Shown in pieces: positions 1-12,020 of a stretch of 64,000 nucleotides of DNA. The stretch comes from Oncomelania hupensis. Its lineage: Eukaryota; Mollusca; Gastropoda; Littorinimorpha; Pomatiopsidae. Within the stretch, counting starts at the first letter, position 1; each line of letters opens with the position of its first letter. The DNA is taken from positions 6,080,224 to 6,144,223 of the forward strand of contig CM072526.1 in the NCBI GenBank assembly GCA_036898135.1, in the 5' to 3' direction. The position numbers and the translations under genes are program-made. Under the pieces are notes generated by a model. The model saw nothing but the letters and a program-made list of their open reading frames with translations, had not been told where the DNA came from and did not search any database.

Positions 1-101
1 TGCTGAGGTAAATAGATAGCCTAACTGATAAACACATTGTTGATTGGAATCTGTCTTTGTGCAAAGTTTGAAGTACATTGATGCAGCATTTTAAAAGATA
101 C

Positions 102-160
102 AACACACACCCACACCCACACACATACATCCACACACACGCACACACACACACACACAG
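102..160. repeat. CA-rich microsatellite
   Basis: Imperfect (CA)n with ACCC and CATA interruptions. Confidence 0.9.
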
Positions 161-486
161 CCACATAATCAACCCTCCCCCATCCCTCTTACCACCCCTA
201 CTTCACTTTCAGCTCTAACGTTCCACTCCCCCTTTCTTGCTAACCTCTCTCGTTGGCCATCTCTTCATGGATTCTATATGTATTATACTTTCCATGATCT
301 CTGCCTCTTTGAAGGATACAGTATCCTGTCTATCCAATAGTCTTTGAAGGATACAGTATCGTCAATACTCTCTCCACACAGGAAAGCTGCATACTGAATA
401 TCTGCTCCTGTATTTGCTACCCTACACTAACAAAATGCTTTACACTAACGCGGCCTATCATACCTCCGCTTACGAAAATCCTACCC

Positions 487-625
487 CCTTCTTCTTCTTC
501 TTCTTCTTCTTCTTCTTCTTCTTCTTCTTCTTCTTCTTCTTCTTCCTCTAACTCTTCTTCTTATCATTCTTCTCCTTCTCCTTCTTCTTCTCCTTCTTCT
601 TCTCCTTCTTCTTCTTCTTGCCCCC
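487..625. repeat. (TTC)n microsatellite
   Basis: Pure TTC to about 545, then interrupted TTC/TCC and a C-run near 622-637. Confidence 0.95.
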
Positions 626-644
626 CTCCCCCCCCCCACCACCA

Positions 645-875
645 GCGTAGCTCATAGCAGGAGCGTTTTCCTGGCACACTGATGACCCGGGTTCGTGTCC
701 CGATAGAAGTGGACATTTTGCCACTGTTCATCTTAGCAGTGTGATTGCTGCGGTGGTCCAGTGTTGATTAGATCCACTTTCCTGGGATGGTTATCTCGTT
801 ATCTCTGTCTGCCCTAATGTCAATGATGACGTTTAGGCGTTCAACTTCAATGTTCATTCCTTCATCAATTCGTCC
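645..875 (+). mobile_element. tRNA-derived SINE (family A)
   Basis: tRNA-like head with A box GTAGCTCATAGCAGGAGCG and B box GGGTTCGTGTCCC. The body has CATCTTAGCAGTGTGATTGC and TCCAGTGTTGATTAG, repeated in the copy at 36578-36850. Confidence 0.7.
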
Positions 876-1044
876 TCAAGGAGTTATGCCCCTTGCAGTT
901 TCATCTCCTTGATCTGGAGGGTCAAAATTCACCGCAACAACAAAAAAAAGGATTTGTATGTGAAAAGGCTATATATTTCCCTCCACTGTTTGGTAAACTT
1001 CAAGCCTTCTTTCCAAGCATCAAAAATGGAGTTTTGATTCACGG

Positions 1045-1123
<79 letters not shown>

Positions 1124-1126
1124 TGC

Positions 1127-1215
<89 letters not shown>

Positions 1216-1219
1216 AACT

Positions 1220-1286
<67 letters not shown>

Positions 1287-1292
1287 CGATGA
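1045..1292. repeat. Compound (TAA)n-(GAT)n microsatellite
   Basis: Two long (TAA)n blocks separated by TATGCT, then (GAT)n from about 1220. Confidence 0.97.
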
Positions 1293-1439
1293 TGAAGGGG
1301 TGGTGGAGAGTGTGGTGGAGGTAGACTCAAGTTAAAGAAGTCTCATTCACACATTCTTTTTCCCGAAAGCCAGTCCCTTGATAACCGTTGAATGGTTTTA
1401 TTTGAAGAACATCATATTAAGGCCAGACAACAAAAGGAA

Positions 1440-1600
1440 AGAAACAGCTTAGCAGCGGTCGAGTGGTGGCACTCCATCAGCCGGTCGCTTTACAATAAAA
1501 GCATCCTACGCAGGGGCCGCTGAGGCTGCACTCAAATTTATCGACCCCCCGTTTATAAAAACAAAATAGAATATAAACATCATTATAAAATATTAACAAA
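1440..1600 (-). repeat. Fragment of the 39-kb retroposon family
   Basis: GGCACTCCATCAGCCGGTCG, TTTACAATAAAAGCATCCTA and ACAAAATAGAATATAAACAT match the segments at 38830-38900 and 39485-39510. Confidence 0.7.
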
Positions 1601-3260
1601 ACACTTACTGTAACAGCAGAAATAGTGACGACACAATGTAGGAAATTAGCTTAGCGCAAAATAGATACCATCGAATGAAACTGGACGTTAATTCAACAGT
1701 TATCTAAAAAGCAGCCAACACATGTCAAATTAACTTCCTTGAGACAGTCACACCGCCAACCGCTCAAGATACCATCTAACAGACTTAGCGATCCAAGACT
1801 AAATAGCATACTTAAGCCAAAACTGACCCTAACCTCGTCCCCGTTAAATAGCCTACGTCACTGTGACCAGAGTCACTGAGACACTAAGTAGCCTAGGCTC
1901 CGCGTAATCGTTATTGCATCTATTCTCCACTCTACCCCTGACACTCCACTTCAAGGATAATTATACGTGTCTGGTAAGTAGGATAGGTGTGAAAAATATT
2001 CCAAATAAAACCGTAAAATCCCGTATATGCGAGATTGACGAAAACGAGAGCTAAACGATTGGTCAGAAGACTACTAGGAACTCTTGCATATCTTTGGGGA
2101 CCAAATCTCAGCTGGTCAGTCGCCAACGAACTGCCCAGCTGCGAGGGTCTACTAAAGGAACAAACTGCAGTGTCCGTCTATCTCCATCTCATCAAGAGAG
2201 TGCTAGAGACGTAACAGACGATTTCACGAGGCCCAGAGTCTACAAGTCGGCTCTGGGATCATAAGGTTTGTGGAGACGAACGCATGACATTCGCTCCCGT
2301 GGCACCAAAGGAGAACCACCAAGATTCTACCTGGCCACGTCCGAACCCCGCAGCTACAAGAGCGACCCGACTCACCCGCTCAACCTCAGAGGCAAGACTT
2401 CTCAGACGGACCCAAGCACTCTCCACGCTAGAGCAGCTAAGTCACCCGCAAATGAACTGAGTCCTACCCTCGAGAAACCTAGAAGACCACTATAACATTT
2501 AGTAAACTACGAACAGTGAAAATCGTAACAGCAGTTAGCACAGGATGAAGAAAACCTGCTAAAGAACTTTCCCAGCACTTTGAACTATATTAATTATTAA
2601 TTTACCGATTAATGCAGAAATGTTAAAGTTTGTGTTGAATATATAAAAAGTGAAATTACATACATACGACTGGTGTCATTCTATTTGTATTGTTATGTAG
2701 CTATTAGTTTTCTTCTCTCGAGACATAATAATCTAGTCTTTTGATTAGTCATCACCGGTTCTCAAGTTGAGCCAAATGATACTAAAACTCCCGAGAACAA
2801 ATATAAATTTTATGTGACCAAAGTGCCGTGATCTGTCTCTCACACAACTTTCGGAATTCTGGTAAAAGAACGATCGATAGTGGTAGCACATCGCCCATCT
2901 ATCAATAAGTCTTACCCCCTAGTAAGATAAACGTATCTTCCCCAGAATATCATCACACTTCTATATATATAAATTGCTTAGCCGGAAGTCCTTCTTCGCC
3001 TCTACTATAAAATTTGTCTCCTATGGACGCTGATCTGGGCAGGTGCTGGAGGCCGCTGATCGGCCTGCTGTGTGCTCAAAACCCACCAAATCGTTATAGC
3101 CGACATTTCCTTACCGAACATGTAACCGTTTCTGAGATAAATAAATAAACAAAATGTCCACAAATTGCAATAGCCTCATTCCGCGCGCTTCCATTAAAAA
3201 TCAAATTGAGGTTTCAGCATGTTTTCCCATATAGACCAAAAAATTTATTGTTTTTGTACG
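1601..3260. other. Unassigned sequence, possible LTR-like segment
   Basis: No convincing exon. About 2100-2520 is GC-richer and purine-rich with AATATATAAAAAGTG and GACTGGTGTCATTCT further on, loosely resembling an LTR U3-R-U5, but neither end could be defined. Confidence 0.3.
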
Positions 3261-3261
3261 A

Positions 3262-3338
3262 AGCATTGATAGCTCAGTTGGTAACACTTTCGCCTACCGT
3301 TTAGGGCGACCCAAGTTCGAATCCGAGGCGGGCCATAT
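3262..3338 (+). mobile_element. tRNA-like SINE head or tRNA pseudogene
   Basis: GATAGCTCAGTTGGTAACAC (A box) and AAGTTCGAATCCGAGG (B box), followed by T-runs. The acceptor ends do not pair (GCATTGA vs GCGGGCC), which argues against a working tRNA. Confidence 0.4.
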
Positions 3339-3404
3339 TCTTTTTTATGTTGTTTTTTTTTCCACTACAATATGGATATTTTTCTTTTTCATTTAGGCTT
3401 TTTA

Positions 3405-3406
3405 CC

Positions 3407-3505
<99 letters not shown>

Positions 3506-3628
3506 TATAATATTATATCTTATATCAAATTTTCTTTTAAAACCTTGGTGTTTATGATTTCTATTTGTATTATTCTATATTCAATAATATTATTATTATT
3601 CAATATTATTATTATTCAATATTATTAT

Positions 3629-3709
<81 letters not shown>

Positions 3710-3730
3710 AGGATCGGGATGGGGTGGTAC

Positions 3731-3805
<75 letters not shown>

Positions 3806-3812
3806 ATTATTA
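3405..3812. repeat. Three (TTA)n arrays with a duplicated spacer
   Basis: (TTA)n blocks at about 3408-3504, 3586-3706 and 3731-3812. AAGGATCGGGATGGGGTGGT follows the second and third arrays, showing tandem duplication of array plus spacer. Confidence 0.95.
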
Positions 3813-3834
3813 TCAAGGATCGGGATGGGGTGGT

Positions 3835-4160
3835 ACGTGTAGGTAAAAGGGGGCTACGGGTAGGTTTAAAGGGGCATGGGTAGGCATAACGGGGATACGG
3901 GTATATATAAGGGGGTATGGTGATGGTCGATTCCTTTCATCCATACCTGCGAAACGATCAACGGGGAAGTATCAAGGAGGGTACAGGTAGGTTACAAGGG
4001 GGGTACGAAAGGTATCAAGGGGTTATGGGGAGGTATCAAGTGGGTTCGGGGAGGTATCAAGGGGGTATGATGAGGCATCATGGGGGGGGGACGGGGAGAT
4101 ATCAGAGGGGGGGGGGGGTATGGTGAGGTATCAAGGGGGATATGGGGAGGTATCATCGTC
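3835..4160. repeat. G-rich degenerate minisatellite
   Basis: Degenerate copies of GGTATCAAGGGGG and GGGTACGGGTAGG, strongly G-rich on the plus strand. Many G-runs could allow quadruplex formation. Confidence 0.8.
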
Positions 4161-4289
4161 CAAATGAAACTCGCACACAACAGTTGTCTCTCTGTCTACA
4201 TTTTAAACAGCAACCTGTGTACCCTGGCTTGCCAGGGTACAAAAACCACTAGTACATATATAAAACGCCTACATTGCTAAATAATAACA

Positions 4290-4565
4290 GAAAGCTTTAG
4301 TGACCATTTGGCAAAAAAGCGTCCAATATCCCCAAGCTGACCTAACAGACTCCATACACAAATGAGGACTTTTGGGAGAGTTTTCAAGATAAAAGGTAGG
4401 TGACTGGTCTAGCGAAGAAGATAGTAGATTGATAGAACAGATTAGGAGCGAGAAAGAACAAATGAGAACGATAGCAACAGTGGTAATTTAAAGCACTGCA
4501 TTTCCACAAAGTGGGGATACTATGTATACAGAAAACCCCAGCACTCCAAATGGGGTGAAACCGAG
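4290..4565 (-). repeat. Fragment of the 39-kb retroposon family
   Basis: GCGTCCAATATCCCCAAGCT, TTTTCAAGATAAAAGGTAGG and ATTGATAGAACAGATTAGG align with 39600-39760. Confidence 0.75.
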
Positions 4566-4867
4566 GGACGATACCGTTGAGGCTTAGTCTATAACAGTGC
4601 GGTGTCTTCATCAATGTAGAAATGCATCGCGCTATTCTAAACATCGCGCTCCCTTCAAAGCAGTTAAATAAATCAAAAATAAAGTTACATATTTTGATAG
4701 AGAATGTAATGCTAAGTGTAATGGTAACATTCTGTAAGGGATCTGAACAGTATATATCTCAAGTAATTGCACGTAGATCGTTGTAAACATAACAGGAACA
4801 GAGCGAGGTCTGCCAATCGTATGGTCAGAAATTCTTGTAGCCAACACGGCTACATAATAATATTGAT

Positions 4868-4978
4868 AAGAGTATTTATATAGCCCTTTTTCCTAATGAC
4901 GTCAATTCCAAGCGCGGTTCTCACGGATTTATACTTAACGTTAACAGCGAAATACATACGAAAAGAAGTCAAACAAAA
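4868..4978 (+). repeat. Short interspersed repeat, pair with 61999-62100
   Basis: ATTTATATAGCCCTTTTTCC, then CAAGCGCGGTTCTCACG and CGAAAAGAAGT. The second copy has the same order with a few substitutions. Confidence 0.7.
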
Positions 4979-5109
4979 GCAAGACTGTAATAAAGGGCAT
5001 TAATAGCATTGAACATTGAAGTTTAACGGCTATAACCACCTTTGGCGATACGGCAGGAGGGAGTGGGGGGTGGGGGGGATAACTTTCCAAGGGAACAAGG
5101 GCAAGAACC

Positions 5110-5195
5110 TAAATCAACCGTGAACCACTACGGGATTGGAACCTGGTTCATCGGTGCACTAAGCAAAGGCTGTACCACTGAGCTGGGGCGATGTA
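5110..5195 (-). mobile_element. tRNA-like SINE head
   Basis: Minus strand has AGCTCAGTGGTACAGCC (A box) and GGTTCCAATCCC (B box) with appropriate spacing. Flanking stems do not pair, so a SINE head or tRNA pseudogene is more likely than a tRNA gene. Confidence 0.4.
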
Positions 5196-5670
5196 GGAGC
5201 TGCGAATAATCTCGGCAGAGAGAGCGTCTGCTGCTGCTTGTATGAATGTCAGGTGTCAGGGGGAAGCAAGCATTGTTACCTGCTGTGCCACAACCAGTGG
5301 ATGGAAAAGAAGGCAGACAACGACTAGGGAATCTCCTTACTATGACCTCCACTGGCTTAACACTCATTGAACCCTTTGGAGGAAGGAGGAGGAAGAGGAG
5401 GAGACGGTGGATGAGGACGTGAAGAAGAAATGACCTCCCTTGGCTTAACGGCACTCTATCGGGTAACATTTTAAACACCAGTGATTCTTGTTTCATACTT
5501 TAGTTGTATTTTAAAAAAAATATTTGGCTTGGCTTTACACTCGTGGTACCCTTTGGAGGGAGGAGGAGAAAGAAGAAGAAAGTGGGAGAAGGAGGAGGAG
5601 AAGGAGAAGGAAAGAGGGGAGACCCAACGATTACGATTAGGGGAATTTCCTTACTATTGACATCCACAGT

Positions 5671-5733
<63 letters not shown>
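5671..5733. repeat. (TTTA)n microsatellite
   Basis: About 15 pure TTTA units next to the truncated end of LINE copy 1. Confidence 0.97.
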
Positions 5734-5734
5734 T

Positions 5735-6452
5735 AAGTGCAGAGAAGACCAAAATAATGAACAACAACACCAATGGCATCAACACGGACATCAAAGCCCA
5801 AGGCCAATCCCTCAACACAGTGCATAGCTTCAAATATTTAGGAGCCGTTGTATCAGACAATGGGTCCCGACAGGAAGTCCTCTCCAGGATCGCACAAACA
5901 ACTGCTGCCCTGGCAAGGTTGAAGCCCATTTGGAAAGACAAGACCATCAGAATACATTCCAAGGTAAGGCTGCTGCACTCCCTTGTTCTCTCCATCTTCC
6001 TATACGTTTGCGAAACATGGACCCTCACAGCAGATCTACAACGAAGAATACAAAGCATGGAGATGAGGTGCTACAGAAGACTTCTGGGCATTTCCTATAC
6101 CCAGCACATTACCAACGACGAAGTCCGACAGACCATCACACAAGCCATTGAACAACACGATGACTTGCTCACAGTGGTGAAGAAACGGAAACTCCGATGG
6201 TACGGCCACGTCACCAGATCATCAGGCATTGCAAAGACCATCTTGCAAGGCACAGTGCAAGGAGGTAGAAGGAGAGGGAGACAGAAAAAGAGGTGGGAGG
6301 ACAACATTCGAGAATGGACTGGCTTGGTACTAAGCGAAGCCATCAGGATTTGCTGAGGACAGAGAAAGATGGAGTGCGCTGGTTAAACTATCATCTGTGG
6401 TGCCCTAAAGACTTCCGAGTTAAGGCCGTGATAGGATAGGATAGGAAGGATT
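5735..6452 (+). mobile_element. GGATA-tailed LINE fragment (copy 1)
   Basis: Open for 200 codons from 5757: KYLGAVVSDNGSRQEVLSRI, SIFLYVCETWTLTADLQRR, QHITNDEVRQTITQAIEQH, LRWYGHVTRSSG and RWEDNIREWTGLVLSEAIRI. This is the end of a non-LTR reverse transcriptase ORF. It is cut by a one-base insertion near 6345, then ends in GGATA repeats at 6429-6452. A (TTTA)n run borders its truncated 5' end. Confidence 0.9.
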
Positions 6453-6464
6453 TATTTATATATT

Positions 6465-6790
6465 TATTTATTTAACCGTTCTTATATAGCGCTGTTTGAA
6501 CTCCAGAACTGCTCAAGGCGCTGGCCGATACAGGATCTAACTCAAGTCGCCCGAAGCGCTCACTTGCAGCTAACGGTGCACAGTTGACGCCCAGACAACT
6601 GAACACAATCCTGGTCTACCGCGGATGAAAGAAGGGGCCTAGGGCGTGCTGGGTGTATTTGTGTAGCCGGCATTCACCCTTCTAGGACATGAGCGTCAGG
6701 ATCTTTAAAGTCCATGCCATGGGATGCGTGTGAGCACTGATTAGATCTCGGTTTATACTCTCATCCGAAGGAGAAGAGTGCAGAGAAAGA
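6465..6790 (-). mobile_element. SINE (family B body, long 3' variant)
   Basis: The reverse complement carries CTTCGGATGAGAGTATAAAC and GATCCTGACGCTCATGTCCT of family B. It then continues into GCGCCTTGAGCAGTTCTGGA and GCGCTATATAAGAACGG with a TAAATAAA tail. Related fragments are at 22855-23005, 33290-33345 and 54320-54500. Confidence 0.65.
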
Positions 6791-6823
6791 GGAAGAAGAA
6801 AAACGGAAACAAATGATGATGAA

Positions 6824-6912
<89 letters not shown>

Positions 6913-6970
6913 ATACTCTCATCCGAAGGAGAAGAGTGCAGAGAAAGAGGAAGAAGAAAAACGGAAACAA

Positions 6971-6975
<5 letters not shown>
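6751..6975. repeat. Duplicated 65-bp segment with ATG arrays
   Basis: TTTATACTCTCATCCGAAGG...GGAAACAAATGATG occurs at 6751-6815 and again at 6910-6974, each followed by a (GAT)n array. A tandem duplication of a segment of about 158 bp. Confidence 0.9.
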
Positions 6976-7044
<69 letters not shown>

Positions 7045-7124
7045 GAAGAAGAAGAAGAAGAAGAAGAAGAAGAAGAAGAAGAAGAAGAAGAAGAAGAAGA
7101 ACAACAACAACAACAACAACAACA

Positions 7125-7215
<91 letters not shown>
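6975..7215. repeat. Compound (GAT)n-(GAA)n-(CAA)n-(GA)n microsatellite
   Basis: Four adjacent pure blocks: GAT to about 7042, GAA to 7100, CAA to 7124, GA to 7215. Each block differs from its neighbour by one base per unit. Confidence 0.97.
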
Positions 7216-7219
<4 letters not shown>

Positions 7220-8380
7220 CAGTGTTGAAAATAAGCATTTTCACTGCTCTTTTTGAACGAAGACAAACTATCACCGAGCTTCAGTTGAAGAGGCTGAAAT
7301 TCCTGAGATTAGGAGCAGAATGTTTAAACAGTTATACAACCCATAGTTTTCTTGTTTGAGTTGCCATCACTAACCCATGGCGGGCTGAACAACAGTATTC
7401 CAAGTTCCCAATCGCGTCGCAAACGAAATTTTTTTTGCCTTGGTTGCGTCCTAGACTTGATCTTCTTTTGTCTCGGTCCATGCATGGTAGCCCAGAAGTC
7501 TCTCTCTCTACTGCTGAGTGTACCGTGTGGGTTAAAAGCACGCGGCCTAGCTGAGATTTGCCGAGTTGTTTCCATCTCAAAGGAGGAGAAGTCTAACGTG
7601 TAAGCCTCGGCAAGTCTCGGACGCTCAGTGTGGTCTGAAAGGTAGACTGACAGATCGTCTTTACGACCTCTGCACCAGGCAGCGATCCGGTGATTGAATC
7701 TAGAACAGCCTGGCCTTGCAGAGGAGGTACGACTCCAACAGACTTCTCAAGCACGCCGTATGTTGCCTGTATTGTAAGAGATTGGAAAAGAAGAAGAAAA
7801 GGAAGAAGGAGGAGAACGAGGAGGAGGAGGAGGATGAAGAAGAAGATGAGGAACAGGAAGGAATGATGAAAACAGGAGAAACAAGGAGAATGAGCAGAGA
7901 GCACAAGGAGAAGTGAGCCATTGTTAGCTATTAGGCCTCTTGTATTGAACAAGCTTACTACTAGTACTTTAAGGAAAACGACCTCAACAGCAGTGATAAC
8001 CGCCTCCTCCTCGCATCACTGACATCGTGTTTTGCACAGCATTTTCTCTAAAACTGACGTGAAGCCGCAAAAAAAAAAAAGCTAATCAACAGACGAACCA
8101 AAAGTTGGCAGCCATTTCCATGCAGCCACAGGCGCTCGCACTAGGTCGTACTAGAAAATGATTTATGGTAATGCTAGAACGACGTGCTTAGCATATACAT
8201 TTTCTGCGGCATCCAATTTTGATAGGCCTGTGCTTTGCAGCAGACGACATGGCCTGGCTCCCGTGCCAACCTTTTTTTTATTTTTTATTTACCGCAACAA
8301 CGTAGATAAAATTCATAAACACACACACCACAGTGCAAGCATGCGCAATACACACACACGCGCAGCGGAGAGTAAGCACA

Positions 8381-8381
<1 letters not shown>

Positions 8382-8453
<72 letters not shown>

Positions 8454-8460
8454 ACACACA
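8382..8460. repeat. (CA)n microsatellite
   Basis: About 36 almost pure CA units. Confidence 0.97.
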
Positions 8461-8461
8461 T

Positions 8462-8530
8462 TTTGACAATTTATTCAGAAGTTTCGACAAAGCATTATCA
8501 AACAACACCTCGCCTTCTGATCATTATGAG
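8462..8530 (+). repeat. Repeat next to CA run, pair with 24571-24640
   Basis: GACAATTTATTCAGAAGTTT and AAAGCATTATCAAACAACAC resemble GACAATTTATTTAGAAATTA and AAAGCATTATAATACAACAC at 24571. Both follow CA/ACAT-type simple repeats. Confidence 0.55.
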
Positions 8531-8535
8531 ATGTA

Positions 8536-8631
8536 GAGTTCGTTTTTTCATGCGCCTGCGGGTTTCAATGGGTACAGTTTCAATGGGTACTGTACACATT
8601 GAAACCCGCAGGCGCATGAAAAAACGAACTC
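8536..8631. repeat. Perfect 35-bp inverted repeat
   Basis: Arms 8536-8570 and 8597-8631 are exact reverse complements (GAGTTCGTTTTTTCATGCGC... inwards to ...GGGTTTCAATG), separated by 26 bp containing two GTACAG/GTACTGTAC motifs. It could extrude as a cruciform or come from a fold-back event. Confidence 0.95.
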
Positions 8632-8884
8632 GCAATGCACACAACACCCACCCCAACAGGCCTATCGTGAACTTACACCCTAAACACATTTTCTTTGACA
8701 TCAAACATCGCCAAATCAATTCCAAACTTAACTACCCGTTTTTAATAATTAACTCATTCACCTTTACATACACACACACGCACACACACACACAAACGCG
8801 CGCACGCACGTACACATTTAAGCTCACCATAAACAGAGGGCAAGACCTATATACAAAATACAACGTAACATTATATCAATTTAT

Positions 8885-9421
8885 CCTATCCTATCCTATC
8901 CTGTCCCGTAACCCGAAGGTCGTAGGGGCACCACAGATGATCGTTTAACCAGCATACTCCATCTTTCTCTGTCCTCAGCAGCCCTGATGGCTTCACTCAG
9001 TGTCAAACCAGTCCATTCTCGAATGTTGTCCTCCCACCTCTTTTTCGGTCTCCCTCTTCTTCTACCTCCTTGCACTGTGCTTTGCAGAATAGTCTTTGCA
9101 AGGCCTGATGATCTGGTGACGTGGCCATACCATCAGAGTTTCCGTTTCTTCACCACTGTGAGCAGGTCATTGTGTTGTCCAATGGCTTCTGTAATGGTCT
9201 GTCGGACTTCGTCGTTGGTGATGTGTTGGGTATAGGAAATGCCCAGAAGTCTTCTGTAGCACCTCATCTCCATGCTTTGTATTCTTTGTTGGAGATCTGC
9301 TTTGAGGGTCCATGCTTCGCAAGCATATAGGAAGATGGAGATGACAAGGGAGCGCAGCAGTCTTACTTTGGAATGTAGACTGATGGTCCTGTCTTTCCAA
9401 ATGGGCTTCAACCTTGTCAGT
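8885..9421 (-). mobile_element. GGATA-tailed LINE fragment with target duplication (copy 2)
   Basis: Reverse complement encodes MKPIWKDRTISLHSKVRLLR and WTLKADLQQRIQSMEMRCYR. The tail is (CCTAT)n on the plus strand at 8884-8903. ATATCAATTTAT at 8873-8884 and ATACCAATTTAT at 9422-9433 form a 12-bp target duplication with one mismatch, defining both ends. Confidence 0.92.
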
Positions 9422-9599
9422 ATACCAATTTATAGCACAAATAATATTAATTTTTTTAAATACATTTAATACAACCAAACTCAACACACACACGCACACA
9501 CCCACACACACACACACACACACCACAGTGCACCCAAGCACAACACACTGACGTGCACACACACCCTCGCTCATCACATCATATAAAAAAAATTAATTA

Positions 9600-10250
9600 A
9601 AAAAACAAAACCGAATAATTTTGTTAAAAAGCGGATTTTTGAGAAATTGAGGTCGATTGACGTTCACGACAGGTTAACCGGAACTTCTAAAACACGGATC
9701 GGAACCACAGTTTACTGGAGTCAATAAACAACTTTTTTTAAAACAACCTGTAGCTTCAGTAAGGTAAATATGACCTAAAATAAGAGCGACAGGAAGTTAC
9801 ACAAGTTGAACAAAAATATTTTAGCTTGCACAGTTTTAAACGGAAGTATGTTAAAATACCTTCGTTGAGATCTGAAATTTATATACATTTAATTTAATGG
9901 TTAACTGCCATAGAAACAAACAAACAAAAACCTACTACTAATTTATCTTATTTATTTTGACAGTGCAGTGGTTTGTGGAGGATGGGGAAGTGCAATGCAC
10001 AGTCAGAATCCAGTAGCCTACAGTACAGCCATATCCATAGACTATGAAAAGAGACAAAACCGGATGCAGGGAGAATTCGTATTTTATATGTATGCCTTAT
10101 TTTGATTCGACTATTTGATGAAAAGAACGTCGATGTGGGTTTTGTAGAATCCGCGGACATGTTATTGCCTAGTCCTGCAATAATAGGTACAGTACATATA
10201 ATTTACATATCCGCAGTTTGTAACACTCTACAAAAATGTTATTATTAATG
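9600..10250. other. AT-rich non-coding stretch
   Basis: I see no gene, splice-bounded frame or recognisable repeat here beyond short A and CAAA runs. Confidence 0.5.
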
Positions 10251-10284
10251 TTTTTGTTTTGTTTTGTTTTGTTTTGTTATAGTT

Positions 10285-10480
10285 GCAGTTCAGGATGCGA
10301 TCACGCGCTTTTTCTTCAATCGGACTCAAAGCGCGGCGATCTAAAGAGATTGCTATTACAGAAGTCGGAATAGAAATCAATTTTAATTGTGAAATTGTAA
10401 ATTGACTGTCTCCAATACCATTATTGACGTGAGGGAGGAAACCGTAGTCCCCGGAGAAATCCCTCGGTGTTCCGAGAAGT
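10285..10480 (-). mobile_element. SINE fragment (family C)
   Basis: Contains CAAAGCGCGGCGATCTAAAG, GGGAGGAAACCGTAGTCCCC and GGAGAAATCCCTCGG, matching family C in reverse. Confidence 0.6.
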
Positions 10481-10679
10481 CTAAAAAAAATGACACGAAT
10501 GTGTAGAGACGTTTAAAATGAAATATTCAATTGAACTGAACAAACAAACAAACAAGCTGGTGTGGTCACTGTCTTAGTATATGAACAGCTGAATCCTTGG
10601 CTGGTTGAAAAATCCCAAACATCAAAAGGCATGAACTTGTGAAATGGAAGTTCAGTCTGAACCTAAAGATAATTAATTA

Positions 10680-11379
10680 GGGGTCTTTCGGAACGGGTGA
10701 AAGTGAAAGTGATTGTGTGTTCGTTTCGTCCAACGAGAGGCACGCCGCTGATTCTTACGCCGCGTTACGAAACGAAACGAACGTGTTTCTGTGCGCTTTC
10801 GATTCCAGCACCTATTTTCGTTGTGATTTTACTATTATGCCTACGTAAGGCTTCTTCTAACAAATCATGATTTGACACGAATGTAACGATTAGGTTGAAC
10901 TTTAAAGATGGATTAGTGCTCTAACATTGAAGATATTTTACATTCTAGCTTCGAGTTTCATTTTTGTCACATAAAACAGTTTTTGGACTGCTGATTGGTG
11001 ATACAGAATAGATAGATTCTAGACAGCCATGACGGCATGAGGGTTTGGGCACTCTTTTCAGTAGCTCGTTTGAAAATACGTTTTAAGTCTGAGACCGAGT
11101 TTAGATCCCCATTATTACTTCTAAAATGGTTGAGTAATGTACCATATACAAATTCAAATCATTTGTGGACATTTTACAAACGATTTAATAACCAAAATGT
11201 ACTCACGAACATTAGTTCGTGGAAAACCTGATTTCCACGAAGTTTTATTCGTTGTGGTAGGCAGACTTCGTGACCTTTCACCACGGGAAGTAAAAGCGTC
11301 ACTTAAATTGCTGACGTCACAACAATAAGTAGTCCCGATTCACATTCACTTTCACTTTCACCCGCTTCCGAAAGATCCC
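10680..11379. mobile_element. 700-bp inverted-repeat element with TA target duplication
   Basis: Left end GGGGTCTTTCGGAACGGGTG and right end (reverse complement) GGGATCTTTCGGAAGCGGGT form about 38-bp terminal inverted repeats, both continuing GAAAGTGAAAGTG. Both ends abut TA, as in Tc1/mariner elements. No transposase frame is evident, so it is a MITE-like non-autonomous element. It lies in what would be the first intron of the minus-strand candidate gene starting at 11975. Confidence 0.75.
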
Positions 11380-11857
11380 TACTATCTCCCGTCCAAATGT
11401 GGCTTAATGTTGGCTCAGCTGCAGTTATGCCCCTTGACCGTTGTAAACACCCCACAGTTACATGAGGGTGGAACTGTGACAGGGTTATCCCCTGTGCAAA
11501 TACAGTTCATTCTATTATCTAACCTGTTATTTTACTGTTTCACAAGAAACAAAATTAACAAAAAAATGCCCCGACAATACATCCCAAATAAATAAATACA
11601 AAACAGACAATTGTACAACATTATTGACAACAAAAAAATATGTGAGTGCAATACTAAGAGTGTTCTAATAGACTACCTAAGGAATTGCTTCATTAGATCT
11701 GTACTGCACTGACAAATAAGTTTTTGATTGGTTAGAAACAAAACACAAGACAAATAAGATGATTGGTTAAAAGAGAAACATGACAAGTAAAATGATTTGT
11801 TAGAAGAGGAACACGACCATTAAGATGATTGGTTAGAAAAGAAATAAATCTACATAC

Positions 11858-11975
11858 CAATGAAGACGGATTTCTTTCTGCTGAAGGTCAAAGGTCGTCG
11901 TTGCACTCTTGACAACAGCGTGTCAATGTCGATGTCACCGAAACGATCCTCCACGTCATCCTCCACCGCCGCCAT
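11858..11975 (-). CDS. Candidate first coding exon, unidentified gene
   Basis: Minus strand: CAAGATGGCGGCGG, a good start context, then 39 codons beginning MAAVEDDVEDRFGDIDIDTL and continuing LSRVQRRPLTFSRKKSVFI, ending G|GTATGT, a consensus donor. The acidic start followed by a basic segment and the clean donor look like a genuine first exon. Later exons would lie to the left, but none was recognised. I do not recognise the protein family. Confidence 0.5.
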
Positions 11976-12020
11976 CTTGGAGAATAATCCCTTCCGCTTC
12001 CGCTTTCAGCCGAGACGAAA

